The notes beneath the pieces were generated by a model. That model worked only from the letters and a program-made list of their open reading frames with translations. It had not been told where the DNA came from and made no database searches. A program made the position numbers and the translations under genes. Positions 1 to 9,094 of a stretch of 64,000 nt of DNA are shown one piece after another. Source of the stretch: JADCRZ01 sp037718865. GTDB lineage: Bacteria > Bacteroidota > Bacteroidia > Chitinophagales > Chitinophagaceae. The stretch lies in assembly GCA_037718865.1 (NCBI GenBank), contig JBBJMP010000017.1, positions 59,957 to 123,956 on the forward strand, read 5' to 3'. The number at the start of each line of letters is the position of its first letter. Position 1 is the stretch's first letter.

Positions 1-1095
1 GAGATTTCCATTCTTCTCACTTGACTTATAATTTGTCTTTACCTCCGGCAACTTCTTCGTTTTTTGATCAGCAGCGCTTACATCCATACTTTGTCCCTTA
101 ACCGCAGACCAGATGGCCTCATCTCTTACCGCCGTCATTTCACGGATCTTTGCAATTTCAGCGGGATAGTTCTCCGGTCCAAAGGGGTCGTACCGACGGC
201 CAAATACATGCACACCGTTGGGGATCTTAAAGTCATTATGCCACATCCAGTTTTTTTCGAGGACGGCTGCGCGCACCGAAGCACGATAAGCTTCTGCTTT
301 AGCCTCTGTTTTACCAAAAATCTGATCGGCCAGTAGCACGGAAAATTTTGCATACCCGGCGTCGTTAAGCTGTGAACCATCTGTTGTCAGTGGCGCATCG
401 CTATCAGTAAACCATTCCTTTGAGGGTTCGTATGCATTTAAAAAGTGTACGTTGTTGCCCGTCGCTACCTCTTCCATTGCCTTGGTATACAGGGCCAGAT
501 TGACATTCTCCTTTTTTCCATCCGGAAGGTCAGATTGTTTGGAAAGGTCTTCAAATGCAATCGGTGAAACAATGGCAAGCTGAGGCGGCGATTGTCCATT
601 GTATTTTTTACTTAATGTATACTTGATAAACGCGTCAAGTTCTGCTTTGTAATTCTCAAGTCCTGCTTCCCCCTGAAATGATTCGTTATACCCGAAGAAG
701 GCTATGATGATATCCGCTTTAAGTCTGGTAAGCCACTCATCCTCCGTTTCAAAATGTCCCTGGCTATCTGAATAAGTAGCAAGTTCGGTTTGGAATTTTT
801 CAGCACCGGGGAAAGCCCATGGTGACACGCGGCCCGCATGAGGCCTGAACCCGGGAGTGTTCCCGCCGTCACACATATTACGGATAAAAAGCAGACTATC
901 CGGGTTACGGAGATGCATCTCCGTCTCGAAATGGCCAAAATTCATCATCCTAGAACCAAGGTTGTTTCCGATTAAAACAATGCGGGATCTTTTGTTGATT
1001 TTAAGCGGGGTTGACGTTGATCCGGTAAACTGAAATGCGCATAACGTAACGGCTAAGATGCCAATGGCTAGGAGCACTATATACAGATTCCTCAT
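1..1095 (-). CDS. SGNH-like N-terminal part of a large secreted (probably heme-binding) protein, partial
   Basis: The frame is open from an ATG at 1095 to the left edge (365 codons), so the 3' end lies outside the window. A hydrophobic N-terminus (residues 4-23) is a signal peptide or anchor. From residue 38 an SGNH/GDSL-hydrolase fold begins (RIVLIGNNLGSRM), followed by FGHFETEMHLRNPDS and, near residue 270, DGSQLNDAGY. The motifs sit where GDSL and DxxHL would be, but the catalytic Ser is replaced by Asn and the His by Gln. From memory of the family, such inactive SGNH domains start large Bacteroidota and Planctomycetes proteins that go on into a beta-propeller, HEAT repeats and a CxxCH cytochrome domain. 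That downstream part is inferred, not seen. The catalytic role is therefore doubtful; ligand or glycan binding is possible. Confidence 0.7.
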   Translation of the reverse strand, partial: MRNLYIVLLAIGILAVTLCAFQFTGSTSTPLKINKRSRIVLIGNNLGSRMMNFGHFETEMHLRNPDSLLFIRNMCDGGNTPGFRPHAGRVSPWAFPGAEKFQTELATYSDSQGHFETEDEWLTRLKADIIIAFFGYNESFQGEAGLENYKAELDAFIKYTLSKKYNGQSPPQLAIVSPIAFEDLSKQSDLPDGKKENVNLALYTKAMEEVATGNNVHFLNAYEPSKEWFTDSDAPLTTDGSQLNDAGYAKFSVLLADQIFGKTEAKAEAYRASVRAAVLEKNWMWHNDFKIPNGVHVFGRRYDPFGPENYPAEIAKIREMTAVRDEAIWSAVKGQSMDVSAADQKTKKLPEVKTNYKSSEKNGNL

Positions 1096-1360
1096 ACTAT
1101 TCCTCTTTTTATTGTTCAGGTAAAGTTATTTACAATTTATATAACCGACGTTGATAAGTTAAGCAACCGAATAAGGCAGTAATGGTGAATTTAAGAAGGA
1201 TTCTTTTTATTAACCCTCATCCCCTGACAGAATCCTTAAATTTGCTTCTGAAAATTTATCAGGGATGTGAACCTAATGACTTTCTTCCGGCTTTACAAAA
1301 GTTATTACCGCTGTTCATTTATAAACCTCGAATATGTAAAACAACTTCTATCATTGTCAT

Positions 1361-4024
1361 ATGAACAAAACGTGCCTGCTTGTGCTTTTTTTAGTTTCAT
1401 TATTCCTTGCTGCCCGAAGTAATCCCGGAGATTCGATCATTATGAAAAAGAAGTATTCCACCAGGCCATTAAGTTCTGCCATCATCCTCGATGGGGTACC
1501 GGCAGAAGAGGCATGGAATGCTGTTGACTGGGGTGGTGATTTTATCCAGTGGCAGCCAAATGAAGGTAAGCCACCCTCACAACAAACTGATTTTAAGATC
1601 CTCTATGACGAAAAATTTTTGTATGTCGCTTATAGGTGCCATGACAAGGCTGCGGACTCCATCAATAACTGGATGGGCCGGCGCGATGAATTTCCGGGTG
1701 ATTGGGTGGAAATAAATATCGACAGCTATAACGACAAGCGTACGGCGTTTTCATTTACCATCTCCGTTTCAGGCGTGCGCAACGATGAATTCGTGTCTAA
1801 TGATGGTAATAATTGGGATGCAAGCTGGAACCCGATATGGTTTGCTAAAACCCATGTTGACGATAAGGGCTGGACTGCTGAAATAAAAATTCCATTCAGC
1901 CAGTTAAGGTACGGCAACGAAGCCGAAAAAACCTGGGGCTTCCAGGTCACCAGGCGTTTGTTTCGCAAGGAAGAACGCTCCACCTGGCAATACATTCCGC
2001 AAAATTCCGGTGTATGGGTGAGCCGGTTTGGCGAATTACACGGATTAAATAACATACCCAGGCACCGGCAGGTTGAACTGGCCCCTTATATAACAGCACA
2101 GACGGATACCTATAAAAAAGAAGAAGGCAATCCATTTGCAAAAGGTTCAGACTCTAAAATAACCGGTGGCCTGGATGGAAAGGTCGCCATTACCAATGAT
2201 CTTATTCTTGATTTCACCATCAATCCAGATTTCGGACAAGTGGAAGCCGACCCATCGCAGGTCCGCATCGACGGCTTTCAGAATTTTTTTGAAGAACGAC
2301 GGCCATTTTTCATAGAAAGCCGGAACATTTTCAATTACCAGTTAACTGGATCAGAAGCCGGTGGTGATTATGATTCGGATTTGTTATTTTACTCCCGACG
2401 TATAGGGAGCTCACCACACGGGAGCCCTAAGACCGGAAGCGGCGAGTATGCCAAGGCCCCGCAAAATACTTCCATTCTCGGCGCAGCCAAGTTCAGCGGA
2501 AAAACAAAAAAAGGATGGAGCGTCGGCGTTCTTGAAAGTATCACTCAAAGAGAAATGGCCACGATTGACCGTAATGGCCATAGAAGAAAAGAACTGGTTG
2601 AACCAATTACCAATTATTTTGTAGGACGGCTGCAAAAGGATATCAAGGCAGGTAATACGATTTTTGGTGGCATCATCACCGGTGTAAACCGGGAGAAAGG
2701 GTTGAACGATATTCTTCACAGCAACGCCTATTCAGGCGGCGTCGACTTTTTGCATTACTGGAAAAATCGCACATGGTACATACGTGGCAATATTGTCTTC
2801 AGCCATGTGCAAGGCACCAAAGAAGCGATTCTCCGCACACAAACCGGCTTCGAACATCTTTTTCAACGTACTGGGGCAAACGAAGTATTGGTAGACAGTA
2901 GCCGTCGGTCACTTACGGGCATGGGTGGCACCATCCGGTTTGGAAAAATCGGGGGCAAGTCTGGTAAGCTGGGACAGGTGTTTAAATTTGAAACCGGTCT
3001 TACCGTACGTTCACCGGGACTGGAATTAAACGACATCGGATTTATGCTTACTTCCAATGAGATCAATCATTTTACCTGGGCTGGTTTGCATTTTCAAAAG
3101 TCATTTTCTATTTTCAGGAATGCACGCCTGAATTACAATCACTGGTCCAGATGGGACTACGGCGGACAGTTCCTTTACCAGGCATTCAATTTTAACACAC
3201 ACGCCACATTCAAAAACAACTGGCAGTCAGGCACGGGGTTAACCTGGAATCCTTATGATATTTCAAACAATGCTTTAAGGGGTGGGTCTTCCATACGCCG
3301 ACCGCCAGGCATGGGGCATAATTTCTATCTCGGCACTGATTTCAGGAAGAAAATAGTTGGCAATATCAACGTGTTCAATTTTTGGGGATTTGATGATGCT
3401 GTGAAAGGCCATGACCTGGGCGCATCCATAAGTTTTCAACCATTAAACGCACTGCGGATCAGGTTGGGCGGAGACTATTCTTATTATACCCGAAGGCAGG
3501 ACCAGTTTATAAGTATTACAACGTACAACAATACCCGCAGGACAATCGTAGGACAGGTAAAACAGAAAACACTTCGATTTACCGGCAGGTTGATCTATAA
3601 CCTTACCCCGGAATTAACGATTCAATACTACGGGCAGCCTTTTATCACGCGCCCCCTCTACAATAACTTTGCTTACGTATCGAGCCCACTGGCTAAAAAA
3701 TCCGATGACCGGTTTCACGTTTTTAATGGAAGTCAAATCAGCTTCACCAATGATAAATACCTGGTGGATGAAAATGCTGACGGGAGCCCTGAGTATAGTT
3801 TCAGCAAACCCGATTTCAATTTTGTCCAGTTCCGCTCCAATCTTGTAGTCCGGTGGGAATACAAACCCGGCTCTGAACTCTACCTCGTATGGTCGCAGGG
3901 AAATACAGCCGACGCATTTTCCGATCTGGATACTCCAATAGGCAGAAGCTTACTTGACAATGCTTTTGCAGAACAAGCCAGGAACATATTCCTGATAAAG
4001 TGCACATACCGGTTTTTAAGGTAG
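1361..4024 (+). CDS. DUF5916 family protein with N-terminal CBM9-like domain
   Basis: An 887-residue exported protein. Residues 1-20 form a signal peptide (MNKTCLLVLFLVSLFLAARS). Residues about 30-210 resemble the CBM9-like sugar-binding fold (ILDGVPAEEAWNAV, then FKILYDEKFLYVAYRC and the DWVEINIDSYNDKRTAFSF stretch). The rest matches DUF5916, including FEERRPFFIES and a long region of alternating aromatic strands that ends in TYRFLR, an aromatic C-terminus typical of an outer-membrane beta-barrel. The family has no established reaction; members are common in Bacteroidota near peptidase and glycan genes. The ATG at 1361 is followed directly by a good signal peptide. A 60-codon frame overlapping the start (1182-1364) is probably chance. 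The next gene follows after 40 bp on the same strand. Confidence 0.85.
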   Translation: MNKTCLLVLFLVSLFLAARSNPGDSIIMKKKYSTRPLSSAIILDGVPAEEAWNAVDWGGDFIQWQPNEGKPPSQQTDFKILYDEKFLYVAYRCHDKAADSINNWMGRRDEFPGDWVEINIDSYNDKRTAFSFTISVSGVRNDEFVSNDGNNWDASWNPIWFAKTHVDDKGWTAEIKIPFSQLRYGNEAEKTWGFQVTRRLFRKEERSTWQYIPQNSGVWVSRFGELHGLNNIPRHRQVELAPYITAQTDTYKKEEGNPFAKGSDSKITGGLDGKVAITNDLILDFTINPDFGQVEADPSQVRIDGFQNFFEERRPFFIESRNIFNYQLTGSEAGGDYDSDLLFYSRRIGSSPHGSPKTGSGEYAKAPQNTSILGAAKFSGKTKKGWSVGVLESITQREMATIDRNGHRRKELVEPITNYFVGRLQKDIKAGNTIFGGIITGVNREKGLNDILHSNAYSGGVDFLHYWKNRTWYIRGNIVFSHVQGTKEAILRTQTGFEHLFQRTGANEVLVDSSRRSLTGMGGTIRFGKIGGKSGKLGQVFKFETGLTVRSPGLELNDIGFMLTSNEINHFTWAGLHFQKSFSIFRNARLNYNHWSRWDYGGQFLYQAFNFNTHATFKNNWQSGTGLTWNPYDISNNALRGGSSIRRPPGMGHNFYLGTDFRKKIVGNINVFNFWGFDDAVKGHDLGASISFQPLNALRIRLGGDYSYYTRRQDQFISITTYNNTRRTIVGQVKQKTLRFTGRLIYNLTPELTIQYYGQPFITRPLYNNFAYVSSPLAKKSDDRFHVFNGSQISFTNDKYLVDENADGSPEYSFSKPDFNFVQFRSNLVVRWEYKPGSELYLVWSQGNTADAFSDLDTPIGRSLLDNAFAEQARNIFLIKCTYRFLR

Positions 4025-4064
4025 CAATTAGTACAACTACTCAATCAGATTTAAAACGTGTCCT

Positions 4065-4823
4065 ATGATCGTAAATTATACCGCAAACGGATGGGAAATC
4101 ATTACACAAAGGGCTCATGGCATATTGGCTGCCCAGGTTGCTTCACATTGGAACCCGAAGCGGCGTCCTGGAAGATGGATGGAAACTTTACTGGCTATCG
4201 CAGAGCATGATGATGCTGAGGTTGAGTTGGATGGAGAGACTTTACTGACCGCAAGCGGAGGGCCCTTAAATTTTTCAATGAAGCAATTTGACTTACCGCA
4301 TTGTGAAAAGCTGGCTATGCTAACGCTGACCAAGAGCCGTTATATTTCCTTATTGACGTCTCTCCACATGGACTTTTTATACCGAAAAGAAGAGCACGAC
4401 AATAAGGCCGCTCGTGCTTTTTTACAAGAGCAAAGAAAGCTTCAAACAGATTTGAGAAAAGCGTTAGGCATGGAGGAAAGTGAAATGAAGAGAATTTATT
4501 ATCTGTTGGAATGGTGCGATGCATTCTCCCTGATCCTTTGTCAGCGCCAGGTACAGCCAGAGAAGAGATCTATAGAAGTCAGTACAGGTCCCGATCAGGT
4601 AACATATCATCTCTTACAGACCGGGGAGAAGGAACTAACGGTTGATCCGTGGCCGTTTGATATAAACACATTTACTGTCTATTTTGAATCGAGGTTAATT
4701 CAGCAATTGCAATTTGAAGATGCTGCGGCATTCCGGGAAGCTTTTGTCAAAGCTGCTGTAATGGAAACAACCTGGGAAATTGTAAAGAAGTCATCCAATA
4801 TAAAAAAACCGGCAAAAATCTGA
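4065..4823 (+). CDS. DUF3891 family protein
   Basis: A 252-residue soluble protein without signal peptide. It begins MIVNYTANGWEIITQRAHG and contains HDDAE (residues 42-46), the conserved His/Asp-rich motif I associate with DUF3891. A second region (LEWCDAFSLILCQRQ, about residues 147-161) resembles the helical part of HD-like proteins. The conserved H-D-D suggests metal binding, but no reaction is known for the family. It lies 40 bp after the DUF5916 gene on the same strand, so the two may be co-transcribed. Its stop is only 4 bp from the convergent remnant of an AsmA-like gene. Confidence 0.8.
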   Translation: MIVNYTANGWEIITQRAHGILAAQVASHWNPKRRPGRWMETLLAIAEHDDAEVELDGETLLTASGGPLNFSMKQFDLPHCEKLAMLTLTKSRYISLLTSLHMDFLYRKEEHDNKAARAFLQEQRKLQTDLRKALGMEESEMKRIYYLLEWCDAFSLILCQRQVQPEKRSIEVSTGPDQVTYHLLQTGEKELTVDPWPFDINTFTVYFESRLIQQLQFEDAAAFREAFVKAAVMETTWEIVKKSSNIKKPAKI

Positions 4824-4827
4824 CCAG

Positions 4828-5502
4828 TCAGGGCGTTTCATTTACTGCGGGATTTTTTTGAAAAGACCTGCGATATTGGCCGTTTTTCCTGATTTCTATA
4901 CTCGTAGCAATACCACTGAAGGTCAATTTAACGATATAATTAAAAAACGAGCGGTCCCGCAACCGGTTAAAATAAACAAGGCCGGTTCTTTCCTGGTTAT
5001 TTGGTTTGACCAGAAACGTATTAATTAAAAAGCTGGCCCTTCGTTTCAGAAAGGTAGATCTCAATTCGCCTTTCCTGAGTAGCTTGATCCGTAAGTTACG
5101 GTAGTACAGCCTAGTCTCACCATATCCCACGTACTCATTACCTACAGCGGCAAGATAATAGTGTGTCAGTTTTTCCGGAAGTGAGTTTTATGTCAATTAA
5201 CGGGGCCAGCAAGGGATTTAAAACGGCAAGCGATGCCGGATGACTGTTAAGCTCCATCAAAAATCCACCAAGTGAATCAACATACGATTCGTTTACTTTC
5301 AGGTTGAAACGAATCGAGTTCATCAATGTTCCGGTAAGGGCCAAGGACAATGAGTCATGCGCATAGATATCAAAGTTTTTAACGTTTGAAAGATTGGCAT
5401 TGAGATGAGTCAGTAGTACGATACCCGCCTTTCTTGTCCTGGCGTTCTTTTCAATATAGTTTACATTGCCTTCTGTAATCTCAATTCGATCGATAGATGC
5501 GG
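4828..5502 (-). pseudogene. C-terminal remnant of an AsmA-like/DUF748-type protein, frameshifted
   Basis: On the minus strand a frame is open from about 5505 (SIDRIEITEGNVNYIEKN) through LMNSIRFNLKVNESYVDSL to a stop at 5138. The homologous text continues in another frame (YLAAVGNEYVGYGETRLYY, then RLRDRSFFNYIVKLTFSG) to a stop at 4828. Removing one T of the TT pair near 5157-5160 would join the two frames, so there is a one-base insertion or a sequencing error. The N-terminal bulk of the gene is missing: it is cut near 5503, where a TonB-receptor fragment of opposite strand begins. The family name is from memory of AsmA/DUF748 periplasmic proteins and is moderately certain; the decay is clear. 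Confidence 0.6.
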
Positions 5503-5864
5503 AGAGAAACCGTTAGTTGAAGACAAAGGCGACCGGCTTATTTACAATGCCGAAAAAGATAACTCCAATGCCGGCGGCACGGCTGCCGACATACTTCGGA
5601 AAGTACCGACCCTTACGGTTGATCTCGACGGCAACGTGCAAATGCGGGGCAACAGTAACATAAAAGTGCTGATCAATGGTAAACCATCGGCTATGATGGC
5701 CCGCAACCTCGCTGACGCCCTCAAGCAGATGACATTTACGTCGGAAGACCGCTTCTTTTGGGTAAACCGCTCGGCAAGGCTGACGTTTGAATGGCGGTTT
5801 GGACAGATGAATGCTGGTAGCCAAGCAGGGAAAGAAGATTAAGAACGATAATAGTGGGAGATGA
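5503..5864 (+). pseudogene. Internally deleted TonB-dependent outer-membrane receptor remnant
   Basis: Plus-strand text starting EKPLVEDKGDRLIYNAEKD (from about 5504) continues through AADILRKVPTLTVDLDGN and QMRGNSNIKVLINGKPSAMM. This is the plug region of receptors with an N-terminal carboxypeptidase-regulatory domain. After NLADALKQM it jumps to a C-terminal end (RSARLTFEWRFGQMNAGS), so the whole beta-barrel is missing. The present frame stops at 5842. Removing one C near 5820 restores a tail KQGKKIKNDNSGR ending at 5864. There is no 5' part, and the fragment abuts the AsmA-like remnant of the opposite strand. It is a non-functional deletion product. Confidence 0.75.
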
Positions 5865-5949
5865 ATAAATTATATACCCTTAAAGTGGTATTGCAAATTT
5901 AAATAGTCTTGTATACCTTGCCTTCATCATTTCCGATAACCTCAATCAC

Positions 5950-6654
5950 ATGAAATTTAATATAATTATCCTCGCAGTTATACTCTTTCTGTTGCAAGCT
6001 TGCGTTAAACCACCTGTTCCGCAACCAATACCAGTAAATAAAAAAATTCTCGTGGATGCCTCCAGAGACGGAGGAGTTTGGTGGTCACCCCAAAGCGGAC
6101 AACCAGGTAACGCCAATGCTCCACACCAGGGAAAGAAATTGGCTGACTATCTTAAAAGCCTGGGATACCAGGTAGATGAGCTTTCGAGCGGGACAACTAT
6201 TACATGGCCGTTATTGAAGCAATATACCAGAATAATCCGTGCTGGTGGTTTTGGTAACTATTCACCTGGTGAAATAGAGGCCTATGATTCTTTCCTGAGC
6301 AGGCCATCGTCGCTGATGTTACTGCAGGATCATCTTTCGAATTATTCAAATGATTTATTATCTGAGCACCTCGGCGTTGAATTTACCGGATCAGAGATTG
6401 GACATGTTACCAAATTTGCACCACACTCAATTACTGCAGGGGTAACTTTACACGACTATGTAGCTGGCTCAACCGTAAGCAATTCAATTAAAAATTCCGG
6501 TATAACGGTGTTGGGATGGCTGGGCCCCAACGACTATCCTGTAATGGGTATTTTACACTACCCGACTGCACGAATATTTTTTATAGGGGACATGAACGGC
6601 TTGGAACAAGTTCCTCAGCCCTTTTCAGGTAACTTAATCAAATGGTTGTTTTAG
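5950..6654 (+). CDS. Hypothetical lipoprotein with GATase1-like fold
   Basis: A 234-residue protein with a lipoprotein signal (lipobox LLQAC, Cys at residue 18). The body reads like the class I amidotransferase-like fold of the DUF4350/ThuA type: a first strand KKILVDASRDGGVWW, a switch strand IIRAGGFGNYSPGEIEAYD, SLMLLQDHLSNY, and a late ARIFFIGDMNGLEQVP strand. I see no Cys-His-Glu triad, so it is more likely a sensor or binding protein than an enzyme. It lies between two decayed loci and has no obvious partner. The fold assignment is an inference from the strand pattern; the lipoprotein nature is clear. Confidence 0.55.
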   Translation: MKFNIIILAVILFLLQACVKPPVPQPIPVNKKILVDASRDGGVWWSPQSGQPGNANAPHQGKKLADYLKSLGYQVDELSSGTTITWPLLKQYTRIIRAGGFGNYSPGEIEAYDSFLSRPSSLMLLQDHLSNYSNDLLSEHLGVEFTGSEIGHVTKFAPHSITAGVTLHDYVAGSTVSNSIKNSGITVLGWLGPNDYPVMGILHYPTARIFFIGDMNGLEQVPQPFSGNLIKWLF

Positions 6655-6664
6655 GGTGGTAGAC

Positions 6665-7099
6665 TCACATCCCAACCGCCGCTTTAAAAACCGTTTTCAA
6701 TTCTTCAAAATTCTTAATGGCATGGGCAGGCAATTCTCCCATTCTTACCAAATACATACATGGCCGGTTCCTCTTCTATCGTGCAGGTTGATTCGTCGAT
6801 GTTGCCTTCTTTATTTTTTACGGCACCCAGATTTAGTCCGAGGTGTAAGGCCATAAACGAATACATGGCTACCCGCTTGGAAAGGCCGTAATCATGGCCT
6901 TCATCAGGCAGGTGAACATTCTTTACCCGTTCTTGTTTACCGTAAAAATTATACATTCTCTGGAGGTAAGGATACTCATTCACCGGCACATGCTGCGTCC
7001 AGTCCTTGCCATCCGATATAGCGAGTTGCGGCCTGGGGGCGGCCATGGCAGCTATTTCCGGGTTATTGGTACCGCCACCGCATAAATGCACGCCCATAC
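6665..7099 (-). pseudogene. C-terminal remnant of an alpha/beta hydrolase (esterase/dienelactone hydrolase type)
   Basis: Minus-strand text NNPEIAAMAAPRPQLAISDG and DEGHDYGLSKRVAMYSFMA is the last third of an alpha/beta hydrolase. The GHDYG motif carries the catalytic His; the nucleophile part is absent. The frame ends at 6714, but deleting one base near 6737 gives a continuous tail (NGELPAHAIKNFEELKTVF, then KAAVGM) ending at 6665, so the copy is also frameshifted. At about 7100 it is fused out of frame to the start of a ScyD/ScyE-like gene. The N-terminal two thirds are missing, so it should be inactive. Confidence 0.7.
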
Positions 7100-7272
7100 C
7101 CAAACTTAAGTCCCCTCGGATTATTCAGGCCGGTAGCAAATACAGTGACCTTTGACACAGTGCTGTCGCTTCCCATGCACTGGCAATCAGGATGCGCATC
7201 TTTTTTACACGCAGTAAAAAATAACACAATCGCAAGCATCGCGCCTGCTTGACAGGTAATTGTTTTTTTCAT
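7100..7272 (-). pseudogene. N-terminal remnant of a ScyD/ScyE-like lipoprotein
   Basis: It starts at an ATG at 7272 with a lipoprotein signal (lipobox FFTAC) and reads on to VFATGLNNPRGLKFG, the characteristic first blade of ScyD/ScyE-type beta-propeller proteins. After LKFG the homology stops and the frame runs 11 codons out of phase into the hydrolase remnant. Only about 58 of the expected 350 or more residues remain. The junction lies in a G-rich stretch near 7096-7103, compatible with deletion at a short shared sequence. Confidence 0.7.
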
Positions 7273-7413
7273 ATATTTCTGTTTAGTGTTTAAATAATGA
7301 GCTAAACTTTAGGGCAGGCGTTTATTAAACGGAGGTACTGACGATCATTGAAGTGGTCAGCAGACAAATTATAATGAGTTTTTTTAACTTCGGATACACA
7401 GGAAAGTAACAAA

Positions 7414-8802
7414 ATGAAATTTTTAATAAGATTTTCTCCATTACAATTTATTTTCCTCTTACTGCTGGCTTCGCTGTCACCTGCTACCGGTCATCCACAA
7501 GGAAGGAATTCTACTGTTGTCTTCCCAATCAAAGCGAGTGAAAATAAACGATACTTTGTAGATCAGGAAGGCTTACCATTTTTTTACCATGCTGAAACAG
7601 GCTGGCAGATCTTTACAAAGTTGACTACGGAAGAAGCCCTTGAATACTTGCAGGCACGGCGGGCACAGGGCTTTAACGCAGTGCAAACACAGCTCGCAAC
7701 TACTCCTAAAGATGTCAACCGCTATAATCAACGTCCTTTTCATAACGACAATGATTTTAGTCAGCCAAATGAAGCCTACTACGATCATATAAAAGGTATC
7801 GTAGCAAAAGCAGATTCCCTCGGATTACTCATTGTCATCTCGGCTCCCTGGCTGGATTGCTGCAGAGGCGGTTTTGGAATGGGCGCAGAAAAGCCGTATC
7901 AAAAAAACGGAACATTAAAGAGTCTTGAATATGGAAAATACCTTGGCAATACCTTCAAACAATTTAAAAACATCATGTGGATCATGGGTGGCGATAATGA
8001 TCCGGGACAAGACCGCCAGTCCATTGAACAACTGGCTATAGGGTTGAAAGAAACCGCGCCTCATCAAATGATAACGTATCATGCAGCGGCCACGCATTCC
8101 AGCACCGATTTATTCCACTATGCATCCTGGCTGGACTTTAGTATGGTATACACTTACTGGCGGCATAAAAGCAATATCTGGCTTCCTTCAGATCAGGTTC
8201 CGGAAGTGTATGAAGTCTGTCTGAAAGAATATAATAAATCAGACCACATGCCATTTATTCTTGGCGAGGCTCAATATGAAGGCTCCTCAGGAAATAATGC
8301 AGGTACTCCGGATCAGGTAAGAAGGCAGGCGTATTGGACCATGTTATCGGGCGGCTCCGGGCATGCCTATGGTTCTGAAATATATGGTTTCCCGGCAAAT
8401 TGGCGGGAGAAGTTAAAAAATCCGGGCGCCAGGCAGATGGAGTATTTCATTGATATCTTTAATACATTGCCCTGGTGGCAATTGATCCCTGACCAAAAGC
8501 ATCAATTCGTAAGCAAAGGGTTCGGGGAGTATGGAAAGCTTAACTATGTTACTGCAGCAGTAACCGGCGACAAAAGACTGGCTGTGATTTATATGACTTC
8601 CAGGCAAACGATCACCGTTGACCTGGCGAAATTAGTGGGTTCAACTATTGAAACGGCATGGTACAACCCCCGCGACGGAATGTTGATCACGGCAGGTACG
8701 TTCAGTAAAAAAACAATGCATACATTTATACCGCCTGCAGTTGGGGATTGGGTTTTGCTCTTTAAAGATTCTTTGTATGACTTAATGATGTTTGTCAGGT
8801 AA
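7414..8802 (+). CDS. DUF4038-type glycoside hydrolase, apiosidase-like (GH140-like)
   Basis: A 462-residue exported protein (signal peptide residues 1-27). It has the DUF4038/apiosidase architecture: an N-terminal TIM barrel (RYFVDQEGLPFFYHAETGW; TTEEALEYLQARRAQGFNAV) with IMWIMGGDNDPG (Asp-rich strand end, about residue 192) and ILGEAQYEG (candidate catalytic Glu, about residue 287). It ends in a small beta-sandwich annotated in homologues as a putative collagen-binding domain (ETAWYNPRDGML). Characterised relatives cleave apiose from rhamnogalacturonan II, but the family is broad, so the substrate is unknown. It stands alone, with decayed genes upstream and a dispersed repeat downstream. 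Export suggests glycan degradation in the periplasm or outside. Confidence 0.8.
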   Translation: MKFLIRFSPLQFIFLLLLASLSPATGHPQGRNSTVVFPIKASENKRYFVDQEGLPFFYHAETGWQIFTKLTTEEALEYLQARRAQGFNAVQTQLATTPKDVNRYNQRPFHNDNDFSQPNEAYYDHIKGIVAKADSLGLLIVISAPWLDCCRGGFGMGAEKPYQKNGTLKSLEYGKYLGNTFKQFKNIMWIMGGDNDPGQDRQSIEQLAIGLKETAPHQMITYHAAATHSSTDLFHYASWLDFSMVYTYWRHKSNIWLPSDQVPEVYEVCLKEYNKSDHMPFILGEAQYEGSSGNNAGTPDQVRRQAYWTMLSGGSGHAYGSEIYGFPANWREKLKNPGARQMEYFIDIFNTLPWWQLIPDQKHQFVSKGFGEYGKLNYVTAAVTGDKRLAVIYMTSRQTITVDLAKLVGSTIETAWYNPRDGMLITAGTFSKKTMHTFIPPAVGDWVLLFKDSLYDLMMFVR

Positions 8803-8862
8803 GGGTATATTAAAGAGTTAGCATAATGGGGAGGTTCAATAAATAACCAGCCAATTGAAGAG

Positions 8863-8960
8863 TTCTTTGTGAATTCTTTGTCGACCATTGTGGCTTCTTT
8901 GTGGTTATTTTTTACCGCGAAGAACGCACAAAGTGAAAGCCACGAAAAAGGCACAAAGGC
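8863..8960. repeat. Imperfect inverted repeat of the dispersed TTCTTTGTGG type
   Basis: About 98 bp in which a left part rich in TTCTTTGTG/GGCTTCTTTGTGG faces a right part of CGCACAAAG/GCCACGAA/GGCACAAAGG, with TTTTTTACCGCG between. The two halves are roughly complementary, so a long imperfect hairpin can form. I recall similar elements scattered between genes in other Bacteroidota. It sits 60 bp after the glycosidase stop and could end its transcript. Confidence 0.5.
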
Positions 8961-9027
8961 TTAGTTGTCTTAGCGTTATTTAAACCAGTCTTTCATTCTG
9001 TTTAGTTGACCGTATACTTAATCCAAA

Positions 9028-9052
9028 GTATTACCTTCAATAACGGTAATAC
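9028..9052. promoter_or_regulatory. Palindromic operator-like site upstream of the Gfo/Idh/MocA gene
   Basis: A perfect 8-bp inverted repeat, GTATTACC and GGTAATAC, with 9 bp between, centred 55 bp before the ATG at 9095. Size and position fit a dimeric repressor or activator site. No regulator gene is adjacent, so the binding protein is unknown. Chance occurrence cannot be excluded. Confidence 0.35.
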
Positions 9053-9094
9053 CCAAAACGAGGAAATCTTAAAAATTTCAATAAAATTAATGCA

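Noticed and set aside
1182..1364. A 60-codon plus-strand frame before the DUF5916 gene
   Set aside because: No recognisable sequence pattern, no signal or promoter, and it overlaps the real start by 4 bp; a chance frame is likely.
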